Source: Enterobacter cloacae complex sp. R_G8 (GTDB lineage: Bacteria; Pseudomonadota; Gammaproteobacteria; Enterobacterales; Enterobacteriaceae). From it: a stretch of DNA of 64,000 nucleotides. Within the stretch, counting starts at the first letter, position 1, and the number at the start of each line of letters is the position of its first letter. The position numbers and the translations under genes are program-made. Location: NCBI RefSeq assembly GCF_024599795.1, contig NZ_CP102246.1, positions 2,108,001 through 2,172,000 of the forward strand, read 5' to 3'. Shown here piece after piece: positions 53,454-62,071 of the stretch. The notes below the pieces were generated by a model. It made no database searches. It saw only the letters and a list, made by a program, of their open reading frames with translations, and had not been told where the DNA came from.

Positions 53454-55502
53454 ATGAACACTTTTTTTAAGCTCACCGCGCTGGCGGGCCTGTTTGCCAT
53501 AACAGGTCATGCTTTCGCAGTGGACGATATTACGCGTGTTGATCAAATTCCGGTTCTCAAGGAAGAGACGCAGCACGCGACGGTGAGCGAGCGTGTGACG
53601 TCACGTTTCACCCGTTCGCACTATCGTCAGTTCGATCTCGATCAGGCCTTTTCGGCCAAAATCTTCGACCGCTATCTGAACTTGCTGGATTACAGCCATA
53701 ACGTACTGCTCGCCAGCGATGTCGAGCAGTTCGCAAAACGTAAATCCGACGTTGGTGATGAGCTGCGTTCCGGCAAGCTGGATCTGTTCTACGATCTGTA
53801 TAACCTGGCACAAAAGCGCCGCTTTGAACGTTATCAGTATGCGCTGAAAGTGCTGGAACGTCCTATGGACTTTACCGGCAACGACACCTTTAATCTGGAC
53901 CGCAGTAAGGCGCCCTGGCCGAAAGACGAAGCCGAGCTGAACACCCTGTGGGACAGCAAAGTGAAGTACGACGAACTGAGTCTCAAGCTCACTGGCAAAG
54001 ATGAGAAAGAGATCCGTGACACGCTGACGCGCCGTTACAAGTTTGCCATTCGTCGCCTGGCGCAAACCAACAGCGAAGATGTTTTCTCGCTGGCAATGAC
54101 CGCCTTTGCCCACGAAATCGACCCGCATACCAACTATCTCTCCCCGCGTAACACCGAACAGTTCAATACCGAAATGAGCCTGTCTCTGGAAGGTATCGGC
54201 GCGGTGCTGCAGATGGACGACGATTACACGGTGATCAACTCCATGGTTGCGGGTGGCCCGGCATCAAAAAGCAAAGCGATAAGCGTAGGCGATCGTATTG
54301 TCGGTGTAGGCCAAACCGGGCAGAACATGGTGGATGTCATCGGCTGGCGTCTGGACGATGTGGTTGCGCTGATCAAAGGTCCGAAAGGCAGCAAAGTTCG
54401 TCTTGAAATTCTGCCTGCCGGGAAAGGCACCAAAACCCGTATCGTTACCCTGACCCGTGAGCGTATTCGCCTTGAAGACCGCGCGGTGAAAATGTCGGTG
54501 AAAACCGTCGGTAAAGAGAAGGTGGGTGTACTTGATATCCCTGGCTTCTACGTAGGGCTGACCGATGATGTGAAAGTGCAGCTGCAGAAGCTTGAGAAGC
54601 AGAATGTCAGCAGCGTGATCATCGATCTGCGCAGCAACGGAGGTGGTGCGCTGACAGAAGCCGTTTCTCTGTCTGGCCTGTTTATCCCGTCTGGTCCGGT
54701 GGTGCAGGTACGCGATAACAACGGTAAAGTCCGTGAAGATGCCGACAATGATGGCGTGGTCTACTACAAAGGCCCGCTGGTGGTGCTGGTCGATCGCTTC
54801 AGTGCGTCAGCGTCTGAAATCTTTGCCGCGGCAATGCAGGATTATGGCCGCGCGCTGATTGTTGGCGAGCCGACCTTTGGTAAAGGTACCGTTCAACAGT
54901 ATCGTTCCCTGAATCGTATCTACGATCAGATGCTGCGTCCGGAATGGCCTGCGCTGGGCTCTGTCCAGTACACCATTCAGAAGTTCTACCGTGTGAATGG
55001 CGGCAGTACGCAGCGTAAAGGCGTGACGCCAGATATCATGATGCCGACAGGCACGGAAGAGACGGAAACGGGCGAGAAGTTTGAAGATAACGCGTTGCCG
55101 TGGGACAGCATCAATGCCGCGACATACGTGAAAGCCGGTGATATGACGCAGTTTGGTCCGCAATTGCTGAAAGACCATAACGAGCGCATCGCGAAAGATC
55201 CTGAATTCCAGTACATCATGAAGGACATTGCGCGTTTCAATGCTCTGAAAGAAAAAAGGAATATTGTTTCTCTGAACTACGCTCAGCGTGAGAAAGAGAA
55301 CAATGAGGATGACGCAACGCGTCTGGCGCGTATCAACGATCGCTTCAAACGTGAAGGCAAGCCTCTGCTCAAAAAACTGGACGATCTGCCTAAAGATTAC
55401 CAGGAGCCGGATCCGTACCTGGACGAGACGGTCCATATCGCGCTTGACCTGGCGAATCTGGAAAAAGAGAAGCCCGCCGAGCAACCCGCTCCGGCTAAAT
55501 AA
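53454..55502 (+). CDS. prc: Carboxy-terminal processing protease Prc (Tsp)
   Basis: Prc is a periplasmic serine protease that trims FtsI and, with NlpI, degrades MepS and MepM; mepM is in this window. The 682-residue product has a signal peptide (cleavage near GHAFA-VDD), a PDZ domain (about residues 240-320) and the catalytic Ser452 in RFSASASEIF and Lys477 in TFGKGTVQQY, at the E. coli positions. ATG 53454 is chosen; the upstream extension overlaps proQ. A strong terminator follows. Confidence 0.98.
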   Translation: MNTFFKLTALAGLFAITGHAFAVDDITRVDQIPVLKEETQHATVSERVTSRFTRSHYRQFDLDQAFSAKIFDRYLNLLDYSHNVLLASDVEQFAKRKSDVGDELRSGKLDLFYDLYNLAQKRRFERYQYALKVLERPMDFTGNDTFNLDRSKAPWPKDEAELNTLWDSKVKYDELSLKLTGKDEKEIRDTLTRRYKFAIRRLAQTNSEDVFSLAMTAFAHEIDPHTNYLSPRNTEQFNTEMSLSLEGIGAVLQMDDDYTVINSMVAGGPASKSKAISVGDRIVGVGQTGQNMVDVIGWRLDDVVALIKGPKGSKVRLEILPAGKGTKTRIVTLTRERIRLEDRAVKMSVKTVGKEKVGVLDIPGFYVGLTDDVKVQLQKLEKQNVSSVIIDLRSNGGGALTEAVSLSGLFIPSGPVVQVRDNNGKVREDADNDGVVYYKGPLVVLVDRFSASASEIFAAAMQDYGRALIVGEPTFGKGTVQQYRSLNRIYDQMLRPEWPALGSVQYTIQKFYRVNGGSTQRKGVTPDIMMPTGTEETETGEKFEDNALPWDSINAATYVKAGDMTQFGPQLLKDHNERIAKDPEFQYIMKDIARFNALKEKRNIVSLNYAQREKENNEDDATRLARINDRFKREGKPLLKKLDDLPKDYQEPDPYLDETVHIALDLANLEKEKPAEQPAPAK

Positions 55503-55508
55503 TCTCCC

Positions 55509-55541
55509 AACAGGCACAAGAAATTGTGCCTGTTTCTTTTT
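55509..55541 (+). terminator. Terminator after prc
   Basis: An 11-base perfect stem AACAGGCACAA / TTGTGCCTGTT with a GAAA tetraloop and T-rich tail. Confidence 0.9.
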
Positions 55542-55617
55542 GTTCTGCATCCTTCCGTCAGGCAGATTTCCAATTGTGTAAAGTTGTGTCTTTCTGGTGA
55601 CTTACGCCCGCCGTATG

Positions 55618-55643
55618 CTTGAAAATAGCCACAATACCCATAC
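55618..55643 (+). promoter_or_regulatory. Candidate sigma-32 (heat shock) promoter of htpX
   Basis: CTTGAAA (55618-55624) and ACCCATAC (55636-55643) with an 11-base spacer fit the sigma-32 pattern CTTGAAA-N11-16-CCCCATNT. htpX is heat-shock induced in E. coli. Confidence 0.6.
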
Positions 55644-55695
55644 GATGTGGGTAATCGCATAGTGCGTTTTGTTAAACTGAGGTTAAAAGAAAATT

Positions 55696-56577
55696 ATGAT
55701 GCGAATCGCGCTCTTCCTGCTCACCAACCTTGCGGTGATGGTGGTTTTCGGGCTCGTGCTAAGCCTGACAGGAATTCAGTCGAGTAGCGTTCAGGGTCTG
55801 TTGATTATGGCGCTGCTGTTTGGTTTTGGTGGCTCATTTATTTCACTGCTGATGTCGAAGTGGATGGCGCTGAAGTCGGTAGGTGGTGAGGTTATTGAAC
55901 AGCCGCGTAACGATATGGAGCAGTGGCTGATGAATACGGTGGCTCAGCAATCTAAGCAAGCCGGGATCGCCATGCCGCAGGTTGCCATTTACCATGCGCC
56001 GGATATTAATGCCTTCGCCACGGGTGCCCGTCGCGATGCGTCACTGGTTGCGGTAAGTACCGGGCTGCTGCAAAACATGAGCCGTGACGAAGCCGAAGCG
56101 GTTATCGCGCACGAAATCAGCCATATCGCGAACGGTGACATGGTGACCATGACGCTGATTCAGGGCGTGGTGAACACCTTTGTTATCTTTATTTCCCGTA
56201 TTCTGGCACAGATTGCGGCTGGCTTTATGGGGGGTAACCGCGATGAAGGTGAAGAGAGCAACGGTAACCCGCTGATCTACTTCGCGGTATCGATGGTTCT
56301 GGAGCTGGTGTTCGGCATTCTGGCCAGCATCATCACCATGTGGTTCTCCCGTCACCGTGAATTCCACGCGGATGCCGGCTCTGCGAAACTGGTAGGTCGT
56401 GAGAAGATGATTGCTGCCCTGCAGCGTCTGAAAACCAGCTACGAGCCGCAGGAAGCGAACAGCATGATGGCATTCTGCATCAACGGTAAATCAAAATCGT
56501 TGAGCGAGCTGTTTATGTCTCACCCGCCGCTGGATAAACGTATTGAAGCGCTGCGTAGCGGGGAATACCTGAAGTAA
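55696..56577 (+). CDS. htpX: Membrane protease HtpX
   Basis: HtpX is a zinc endopeptidase of the inner membrane that degrades misfolded membrane proteins together with FtsH. The 293-residue product, the E. coli length, has two N-terminal membrane segments, the zinc motif HEISH at H139-E140-H143, two further hydrophobic segments near 155-215, and the third ligand region [19 protein letters not shown] 55696 starts [13 protein letters not shown] heat-shock-like promoter lies upstream. Confidence 0.97.
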   Translation: MMRIALFLLTNLAVMVVFGLVLSLTGIQSSSVQGLLIMALLFGFGGSFISLLMSKWMALKSVGGEVIEQPRNDMEQWLMNTVAQQSKQAGIAMPQVAIYHAPDINAFATGARRDASLVAVSTGLLQNMSRDEAEAVIAHEISHIANGDMVTMTLIQGVVNTFVIFISRILAQIAAGFMGGNRDEGEESNGNPLIYFAVSMVLELVFGILASIITMWFSRHREFHADAGSAKLVGREKMIAALQRLKTSYEPQEANSMMAFCINGKSKSLSELFMSHPPLDKRIEALRSGEYLK

Positions 56578-56595
56578 CACTGAAGGTTGAACATG

Positions 56596-56630
56596 AGCCG
56601 GGCTGGAGGCAACTCCACCCGGCTTTTTTT
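56596..56630. terminator. Terminator between htpX and yebQ
   Basis: AGCCGGG / CCCGGCT and inner TGGAG / CTCCA stem with loop GCAA and seven Ts; it touches the end of yebQ. Confidence 0.88.
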
Positions 56631-58002
56631 ATGCCTGCACGCTGGGCTGAGTGACGCGCAGGCCGCTGACGATCGCGGCAAGGGTGGCCAGTGTGCCTGC
56701 GGTAATGAGCGCAAGGTGATTACCGTTTTGCCCGGCGAGGTTAAACATCAGGGCGACCAGTGCCGCACCGGTGCTTTGTCCCAGCAGGCGAGCGGTACCC
56801 AACATGCCACTGGCTCCTCCGCTGCGATGGCGCGGTGCGGAGGTGATAATGGTGTGATTATTCGGCGACTGGAACAGGCCAAAACCGGCTCCGCAGAGGA
56901 TCATGCGCCAGATAATATCCAGATCTGTGGGTGACGATGGAAGCAGTGCCAGCGCAAACAGGCCTGCCGCCATCACCGCCAGCCCCAGCGCGCCCAGTAA
57001 TCCTGCATGTACGCGCTCTATGAGATAACCTGCCAGCGGTGCCATCACCATCGTCGCCAGCGGCCACGGGGTGAGCAGGAGTCCGGTCTCCACTTCAGAA
57101 CGTCCTATTACGCTCTGCAGGAAAAAAGGCAGAGAGACAAGGGCCAGCATCTGGGCGCAGAACGAACAAATTGACGTGCATATTGAGAGTGAAAACAGGG
57201 GAATGCGTAACAGATCGACGGGCAGTAACGGCACCGGTAACGAGAGCTGGCGGCGAACGAAGAAGACGCCAATCACCAGCAGGGCTGCGATTTCTGTGGC
57301 GGTCAGCCAAATGGACTGACCCTGCGCAAAGCCGCTCAGGGCTGTAATCAGCAGGCCAAAGGTCAGCGCATTCATCACCGCACTGGCGATGTCAAAACGG
57401 GGCATGATGCTTCTGGGGCCGTTCCCCGGCAGATAGCGCAGGGCAAAGAAGAGGGCAATAATACCCAGCGGTACATTGATGGCGAACAGCCATTGCCATG
57501 AGGCGACAGACAGTATGGCCGCCGCAATTGTCGGCCCGGCCGCCGAAGATACTGCCACAATGAAGGAGTTAATCCCCATTCCCCGTCCCAGATGACGTTG
57601 GGGATAAATTAAGCGGATCAATGCGGTATTGACACTCATCAGTGCCGCACCACCAAAACCCTGCGCAATGCGTGCCAGCGTCAGAGTATGCAGCGAATCA
57701 GAGAGGGCACAGAACAGCGAGGTCAGGGTAAACACCGCCAGCCCGCACTGATAGACCCGTCGGTAGCCGAACATATCCCCCAGAAAAGAGAAAGAGAGCA
57801 ATGACACCACGATCGCTATCTGATAGGCGTTAACGATCCAGATAGAGCTGGCGGGTGAGGCATGCAGATCGCTGGCAATGGTGGGCAGGGCAACATTGGC
57901 AATTGCGCCGTCGAGTACGGCCATCGAAATACCGATGATAATCGTAGCGATAGCGCCATACCGCTGGGGTAAAGGCAGACCATCGGGCAGTTTTTTTTCC
58001 AT
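56629..58002 (-). CDS. yebQ: MFS drug-resistance-type transporter YebQ (DHA2 family)
   Basis: YebQ is a putative proton-driven exporter of the 14-segment DHA2 family; its substrate is not established. The 457-residue product shows the family motifs ISMAVLDGAIANVALPTIA in segment 1, FLGDMFGYRRVYQ (motif A region) and AAGPTIAAAILS. About 14 hydrophobic segments can be counted. It is divergent from kdgR, as in E. coli, which suggests possible shared control. Confidence 0.92.
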   Translation of the reverse strand: MEKKLPDGLPLPQRYGAIATIIIGISMAVLDGAIANVALPTIASDLHASPASSIWIVNAYQIAIVVSLLSFSFLGDMFGYRRVYQCGLAVFTLTSLFCALSDSLHTLTLARIAQGFGGAALMSVNTALIRLIYPQRHLGRGMGINSFIVAVSSAAGPTIAAAILSVASWQWLFAINVPLGIIALFFALRYLPGNGPRSIMPRFDIASAVMNALTFGLLITALSGFAQGQSIWLTATEIAALLVIGVFFVRRQLSLPVPLLPVDLLRIPLFSLSICTSICSFCAQMLALVSLPFFLQSVIGRSEVETGLLLTPWPLATMVMAPLAGYLIERVHAGLLGALGLAVMAAGLFALALLPSSPTDLDIIWRMILCGAGFGLFQSPNNHTIITSAPRHRSGGASGMLGTARLLGQSTGAALVALMFNLAGQNGNHLALITAGTLATLAAIVSGLRVTQPSVQA

Positions 58003-58180
58003 GGTGAATAAATAGCTCAGTGTGAAATTATTCTCAAGGTAACTATTTTAGCACCGTTAACAGCGCTTTATGTCGCAGATTTGTAACGAAGTAAACGCGG
58101 ATTGATTGCAGGTAGCATGACGGGAATTTATAATAAAAACCGGTTCTGATTTTTATAAAACACTCTCTATGAGGTGATGA

Positions 58181-58972
58181 ATGGCAATTGCAGATTTGGA
58201 TAAACAACCCGATTCTGTTTCTTCCGTGCTGAAGGTGTTTGGCATCCTGCAGGCGCTCGGAGAAGAGCGTGAAATTGGTATTACAGAATTGTCGCAGCGT
58301 GTGATGATGTCGAAAAGCACCGTTTATCGCTTTTTGCAAACCATGAAGTCACTGGGTTATGTCGCACAGGAAGGCGAGTCTGAAAAGTATTCTCTGACGC
58401 TAAAACTGTTCGAATTAGGCGCCCGTGCGCTGCAAAACGTTGACCTGGTTCGTAGTGCAGATATCCAGATGCGTGAGCTCTCTCGCCTGACTAAAGAGAC
58501 CATTCACCTGGGGGCGCTGGATGAAGACAGCATCGTTTACATCCATAAAATTGACTCAATGTATAACCTGCGCATGTATTCCCGCATTGGTCGCCGCAAT
58601 CCGCTGTACAGTACCGCTATCGGTAAAGTGCTGCTGGCATGGCGCGATCGTGAAGAAGTGAAGCAGATCCTCGATGGTGTGGAGTATAAACGTAGCACTC
58701 AGCGTACTATCACCAGCACGGATGAACTGTTAACGGTGCTCGATAAGGTACGTGAGCAGGGCTACGGCGAAGATAACGAAGAGCAGGAAGAAGGGCTGCG
58801 CTGTATTGGTGTGCCGGTATTCGACCGCTTCGGTGTGGTGATTGCGGGCCTGAGTATCTCCTTCCCGACGCTGCGCTTTTCAGAAGAGCGTCTGCATGAG
58901 TATGTTGCTATTCTCCATACCGCCGCGCGTAAGATTTCTGAGCAGATGGGCTATAACGAATATCCGTTTTAA
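58181..58972 (+). CDS. kdgR: KdgR, IclR-family repressor of pectin/KDG catabolism
   Basis: KdgR represses genes for uptake and breakdown of pectin products until 2-keto-3-deoxygluconate binds. The 263-residue product has an N-terminal winged helix (ITELSQRVMMSKSTVYRFLQ) and an IclR effector domain (HLGALDEDSIVYIHKIDS, IGRRNPLYSTAIGKVLLAW, GVPVFDRFGVVIAGLSISF). The likely target in this window is the operator at 6629 before rhiTN. ATG 58181 follows GAGGTGATGA. A terminator follows the stop. Confidence 0.95.
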   Translation: MAIADLDKQPDSVSSVLKVFGILQALGEEREIGITELSQRVMMSKSTVYRFLQTMKSLGYVAQEGESEKYSLTLKLFELGARALQNVDLVRSADIQMRELSRLTKETIHLGALDEDSIVYIHKIDSMYNLRMYSRIGRRNPLYSTAIGKVLLAWRDREEVKQILDGVEYKRSTQRTITSTDELLTVLDKVREQGYGEDNEEQEEGLRCIGVPVFDRFGVVIAGLSISFPTLRFSEERLHEYVAILHTAARKISEQMGYNEYPF

Positions 58973-58985
58973 TTGCCCTTAGCAT

Positions 58986-59017
58986 GAAAAACGCCGCAGA
59001 CATTGCGGCGTTTTTTT
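58986..59017 (+). terminator. Terminator after kdgR
   Basis: ACGCCGCA / TGCGGCGT with loop GACAT and seven Ts. Confidence 0.9.
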
Positions 59018-59038
59018 ATCAGTTGTAAAAAAGGGTCA

Positions 59039-59278
59039 TTAACCATTATCAATGACGACGGAGGTTTTACGCAGGACCGGACAGTTGGTTAAACCGATGA
59101 TCCCACTATCAGAATGCAGGTACTGTGCTGTGCTCATTCCCTGTGCGGTCAGGTATTTACACTGGATGCCTAATCCAGCAGCGTTTTCGGTGCTTCCCAC
59201 AAGCACACCATATCCGGTTAACAAAAGGCCAATCCAGACTACGGCCAGTGCAATAATTGTTCGAATGATTAAATGCAT
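59039..59278 (-). CDS. yobH: YobH small envelope protein
   Basis: YobH is a 79-residue enterobacterial protein of unknown function. It has one N-terminal hydrophobic segment (LIIRTIIALAVVWIGLLLTG), which is either an anchor or uncleaved signal, then a short outside part with two cysteines (GIQCKYLTAQG, NCPVLRKTSVVIDNG). ATG 59278 gives the E. coli length and has AGAGG five bases upstream; ATG 59281 directly before it is too close to that site. It is divergent from mgrB. Confidence 0.9.
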   Translation of the reverse strand: MHLIIRTIIALAVVWIGLLLTGYGVLVGSTENAAGLGIQCKYLTAQGMSTAQYLHSDSGIIGLTNCPVLRKTSVVIDNG

Positions 59279-59437
59279 CATTGCCTCTTTATCTTTGTTG
59301 TCATGCCTCAAGACTAAACGGTTTACTCTATGAAACAAGTGCATGATTCTGAAAAGGGCTTACAGGCGTTACAGTTAGTCCTTGTTTAAGATAACCGTGA
59401 TAACCTGTATGCAACAGATGTTAAGACGGAGTGTGGA

Positions 59438-59581
59438 GTGAAAAAAATACGCTGGGTAATTCTGGTTATCGTGCTGATTGCATGCGTGGTGTTGTGGACG
59501 CAGACGATCAATGTGATGTGCGATCAGGATGTACAGTTTTTTAGCGGCGTTTGCGCAATCAATAAGTTTATTCCGTGGTAA
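59438..59581 (+). CDS. mgrB: MgrB, negative regulator of PhoQ
   Basis: MgrB is a 47-residue inner-membrane peptide that binds PhoQ and reduces its kinase activity; its loss causes colistin resistance in Klebsiella and relatives. The product reads [18 protein letters not shown] (membrane segment) then [20 protein letters not shown], with the two periplasmic cysteines essential for function. It starts with GTG 59438 behind GGAG, and no disruption is seen, so the gene should be functional. In E. coli PhoP activates it; I could not find a convincing PhoP box here. Confidence 0.93.
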   Translation: MKKIRWVILVIVLIACVVLWTQTINVMCDQDVQFFSGVCAINKFIPW

Positions 59582-59655
59582 CAGGCATTTTTTCTTAAGG
59601 TGATTTCCTTCCTTCGCGCCAGTGGTAAAATGCGTTTTTTTATTGAGGTGGTGAA

Positions 59656-59946
59656 ATGGGTGAGTTACTGAATTCAGGGCTGATGAATATGGCATCCCTG
59701 ATGGTCTCTGTCATTGTTCTGGTGGTGGGGCTCGTCATCTGGTTTTTCGTGAACCGCGCGAGCTCACGGACTAACGAGCAGATCGAACTGCTGGAAGCGC
59801 TGCTCGATCAGCAAAAGCGTCAGAATGCGCTGTTACGCCGACTGTGCGAGGCTAACGAACCGGAAGAGAAAGACGCGGCAAAAGAAACCGTCGCCGAAGA
59901 GAGCGACGACAAAGACGATTTTATCCGTCTGGTGGCTGAGCGTTAA
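59656..59946 (+). CDS. yebO: YebO small membrane protein
   Basis: YebO is a 96-residue single-span inner-membrane protein without known function (95 in E. coli). A hydrophobic segment (ASLMVSVIVLVVGLVIWFFV) is followed by a conserved coiled-coil-like stretch RASSRTNEQIELLEALLDQQ and an acidic tail ending DDFIRLVAER. ATG 59656 follows GAGGTGGTGAA. It lies 74 bases after mgrB; the next gene is an MBL-fold protein not found here in E. coli. Confidence 0.92.
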   Translation: MGELLNSGLMNMASLMVSVIVLVVGLVIWFFVNRASSRTNEQIELLEALLDQQKRQNALLRRLCEANEPEEKDAAKETVAEESDDKDDFIRLVAER

Positions 59947-59969
59947 TCTTTCTGTCCTGGGAGGCGGTT

Positions 59970-60959
59970 GTGGTCTGGAAAAATCCCTGGTATGACCCCT
60001 CCCTGAAACACCACACCCCGAACGGTTTTCAGAATACCCAACCTGGTGGGCATCAGCCCGGTGACCTTGATCGCTGGCGTAAAGCGCGTAAAGAGGCCGG
60101 TTTGCCTAAACCTCCGGCACTCGGTTATGAGGCGTTTATCCACCAGTGGTGGCAACCTGTCGCGCTAAATCAACCCCTTGAAGATGGGGTATGGTGGCTG
60201 GGGCATGCGAGTATGCTGCTGCAAATGGGCGGCAATACTCTTCTCACCGACCCGGTGTTTTCCCGGCGCGCCTCTCCCGTACCGTTCCTGGGCCCCTTGC
60301 GCAGAACGCCTCCCGCTCTCTCTGTGGAACAACTCACGCAGCTTGATGCAGTGGTTATCTCCCACAATCATTACGATCACCTTGATCACGCGACCATTCG
60401 CCGTATCCTGAAGCGCTTTCCGGACGTCAGTTTCTTCGTGCCGTTAGGTCTTGCACAGTGGTTTCGCCGCCGGGGAGCAAGGCGCATTGTTGAGCTCGAC
60501 TGGTGGCAGAGTATCACCTGGCAGGGGATAACCCTGACCGCCGTGCCGGCACAGCACTGGAGTATGCGAACATTCTGGAACCGCAATCGCTCCCTGTGGT
60601 GTGGCTGGGTCTTTGAAGGTCGTCAACGACGTTTCTGGTTTAGCGGCGATACGGGTTATACCCCGGAGCTGCTTTTGATCCCGGAACGGCTGGGAAAAAT
60701 TGACGCCGCCGCGTTGCCGGTTGGCGCCTATGCACCAAGATGGTTCATGGCGGTACACCACATGGATCCGCAGTCTGCTGTCGCTTTGTGGCAGCAACTG
60801 GGTAGCCCGTTAGCGTTTCCCATCCACTGGGGCGTGTTTGAACTGGCGGATGAATCCCTTGATGAACCCGTCAGAGAGTTAACTGACGCGCTTGTTAATT
60901 TAGCACCGGTTAATAATTCCTTCAGGATACTGAAAATTGGTGAATATTTATCCTTGTAA
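59970..60959 (+). CDS. MBL-fold metallohydrolase (NAPE-PLD/RomA-like)
   Basis: This is a 329-residue metallo-beta-lactamase-fold hydrolase of the NAPE-PLD-like group, to which the E. cloacae protein RomA and E. coli UlaG relatives belong. Metal ligands are visible: H132, H134, D136 and H137 in SHNHYDHLD, His in VPAQHWSMRT, Asp in FSGDTGYT and His in FPIHWGVFE. The N-terminal half has WWLGHASMLLQMGGNTLLTD. No signal peptide is seen. GTG 59970 has GGGAGG five bases upstream. It lies between yebO and yobF-cspC, where E. coli has no gene, so it is an addition or was lost in E. coli. The substrate is unknown. Confidence 0.85.
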   Translation: MVWKNPWYDPSLKHHTPNGFQNTQPGGHQPGDLDRWRKARKEAGLPKPPALGYEAFIHQWWQPVALNQPLEDGVWWLGHASMLLQMGGNTLLTDPVFSRRASPVPFLGPLRRTPPALSVEQLTQLDAVVISHNHYDHLDHATIRRILKRFPDVSFFVPLGLAQWFRRRGARRIVELDWWQSITWQGITLTAVPAQHWSMRTFWNRNRSLWCGWVFEGRQRRFWFSGDTGYTPELLLIPERLGKIDAAALPVGAYAPRWFMAVHHMDPQSAVALWQQLGSPLAFPIHWGVFELADESLDEPVRELTDALVNLAPVNNSFRILKIGEYLSL

Positions 60960-61484
60960 GCGAAGCGACGATTTGTTGCATATATTCTGCTATTAAAGCC
61001 ACTCACGCATTTTTTATTTTTATCGAAACGTTTTGCTTGCCTTCTTTTGAGGCAGAGTCATAAAAATTTCATTATTTTGGTGCATAACGTTTTTATTATC
61101 TGGTGATTTTTAACCCAGTTGAGCCGGGTTTATTAGCAGTGTATTTTGTTTGTAACAATACAGCCGCGTTACAATGATTTGAGCATAACTTTTCACAAAA
61201 TGTTCTAAATCAATCACTGTTTCCGGCTTTCTTTCGTAGGTTGCTGGACGCATTGTAATGATTGAGCTATGTTAAAAAAGTCTTAGATTACAGCGGGTGT
61301 GAAAGCAACGTTGAGTCTGTATAAGGACGTGAGCCTGCCTGGAAGTGGTGCGCATAATTGTGCAAATCCTTACAGTCAGTGTTCGAATTTGTGCGGCGGA
61401 TCGAGACATGTTTAAAAATGGCTTGCCATATTAAACATAGTGTGTGATAACACGTTTTGGGTCAAACGAGGTACAGTTCTGTTT
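60960..61484 (+). other. Long non-coding leader upstream of yobF-cspC
   Basis: 525 bases without a gene. It is AT-rich at first; a 31-base near-palindrome is at 61408-61438. The region probably holds the promoter(s) and a long structured 5' UTR of yobF-cspC, as cold-shock-family genes often have. No riboswitch class was recognised. Confidence 0.6.
61408..61438 (+). promoter_or_regulatory. 31-base hairpin in the yobF-cspC leader
   Basis: ATGTTTAA-A-ATGG-CTTG-CCAT-A-TTAAACAT forms two stacked perfect stems (8 and 4 pairs) with one A-A mismatch and a CTTG loop, 46 bases before the yobF start. It could be an RNA structure or a protein-binding DNA palindrome. Confidence 0.6.
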
Positions 61485-61616
61485 ATGTGTGGCATTTTCA
61501 GTAAAGAAGTCCTGAGTAAACACGTTGTCGTTGAATACCGCTTCTCTGCCGAACCTTATATTAGTGCCTCAAGCAGTAATGTCTCAGTTTTATCTCAGTC
61601 AATGCCTGCGGGCTAA
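61485..61616 (+). CDS. yobF: YobF small protein upstream of cspC
   Basis: YobF is a small stress-induced protein of unknown function, co-transcribed with cspC. The 43-residue product [20 protein letters not shown]... continues [17 protein letters not shown] and ends QSMPAG. E. coli YobF is 47 residues and ends LRAKKTI. The DNA beyond codon 37 still resembles E. coli (CTGCGGGC..AAGAAAACA) but in another frame, so the C-terminus has shifted. A GAGG lies about 12 bases before the ATG. cspC starts 25 bases after the stop. Confidence 0.85.
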   Translation: MCGIFSKEVLSKHVVVEYRFSAEPYISASSSNVSVLSQSMPAG

Positions 61617-61641
61617 GAAAACACTCTAAGGAATTTTGCAA

Positions 61642-61851
61642 ATGGCAAAGATTAAAGGTCAAGTTAAGTGGTTCAACGAGTCTAAAGGTTTTGGTTTCAT
61701 TACTCCTGCTGACGGCAGCAAAGACGTGTTCGTACACTTCTCTGCAATCCAGGGTAACGGCTTCAAAACTCTGGCTGAAGGCCAGAACGTTGAGTTCGAA
61801 ATTCAGGACGGCCAGAAAGGCCCAGCTGCAGTTAACGTAACGGCTATCTGA
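61642..61851 (+). CDS. cspC: Cold-shock-family protein CspC
   Basis: CspC is a constitutive cold-shock-domain RNA chaperone that affects stability of stress mRNAs, including rpoS. The 69-residue product looks identical to E. coli CspC, with both RNA-binding motifs KGFGFITP and [12 protein letters not shown] 61642 follows AAGGAATTTTGCAA. A terminator (AGCCTCGC / GCGGGGCT and T6) ends the transcript. Confidence 0.98.
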
Positions 61852-61898
61852 TCGAACCGCTGCTGACTGAAGCGCGTAGCACTTCACTCTCAGACATA

Positions 61899-61926
61899 AA
61901 GCCTCGCTTATCGCGGGGCTTTTTTA
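61899..61926 (+). terminator. Terminator after cspC
   Basis: AGCCTCGC / GCGGGGCT (one G-T pair) with loop TTATC and six Ts. Confidence 0.88.
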
Positions 61927-62071
61927 TATGCCTTATCTTTCAAAATATTACTATCTCTTTCCCCTGTTAGTAACTTGTTGCAAAGCTACGACATTATTAG
62001 CACTGTTTTCCCCCCATCACAGCGGCTTTTCCCGTTAAATCAGGGCGTTGTTTAACAGTCCTGGGGTTCAG

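Noticed and set aside
58133..58156. ATAAAAA...TTTTTAT inverted repeat before kdgR as a KdgR self-operator
   Set aside because: The centre (CCGGTTCTGA) does not fit the KdgR consensus; AT-rich arms can arise by chance.
59365..59437. PhoP box upstream of mgrB
   Set aside because: GTTAG and GTTTA half-site-like words occur, but their spacing is 10 rather than 11 and the first half is poor; not reported as a site.
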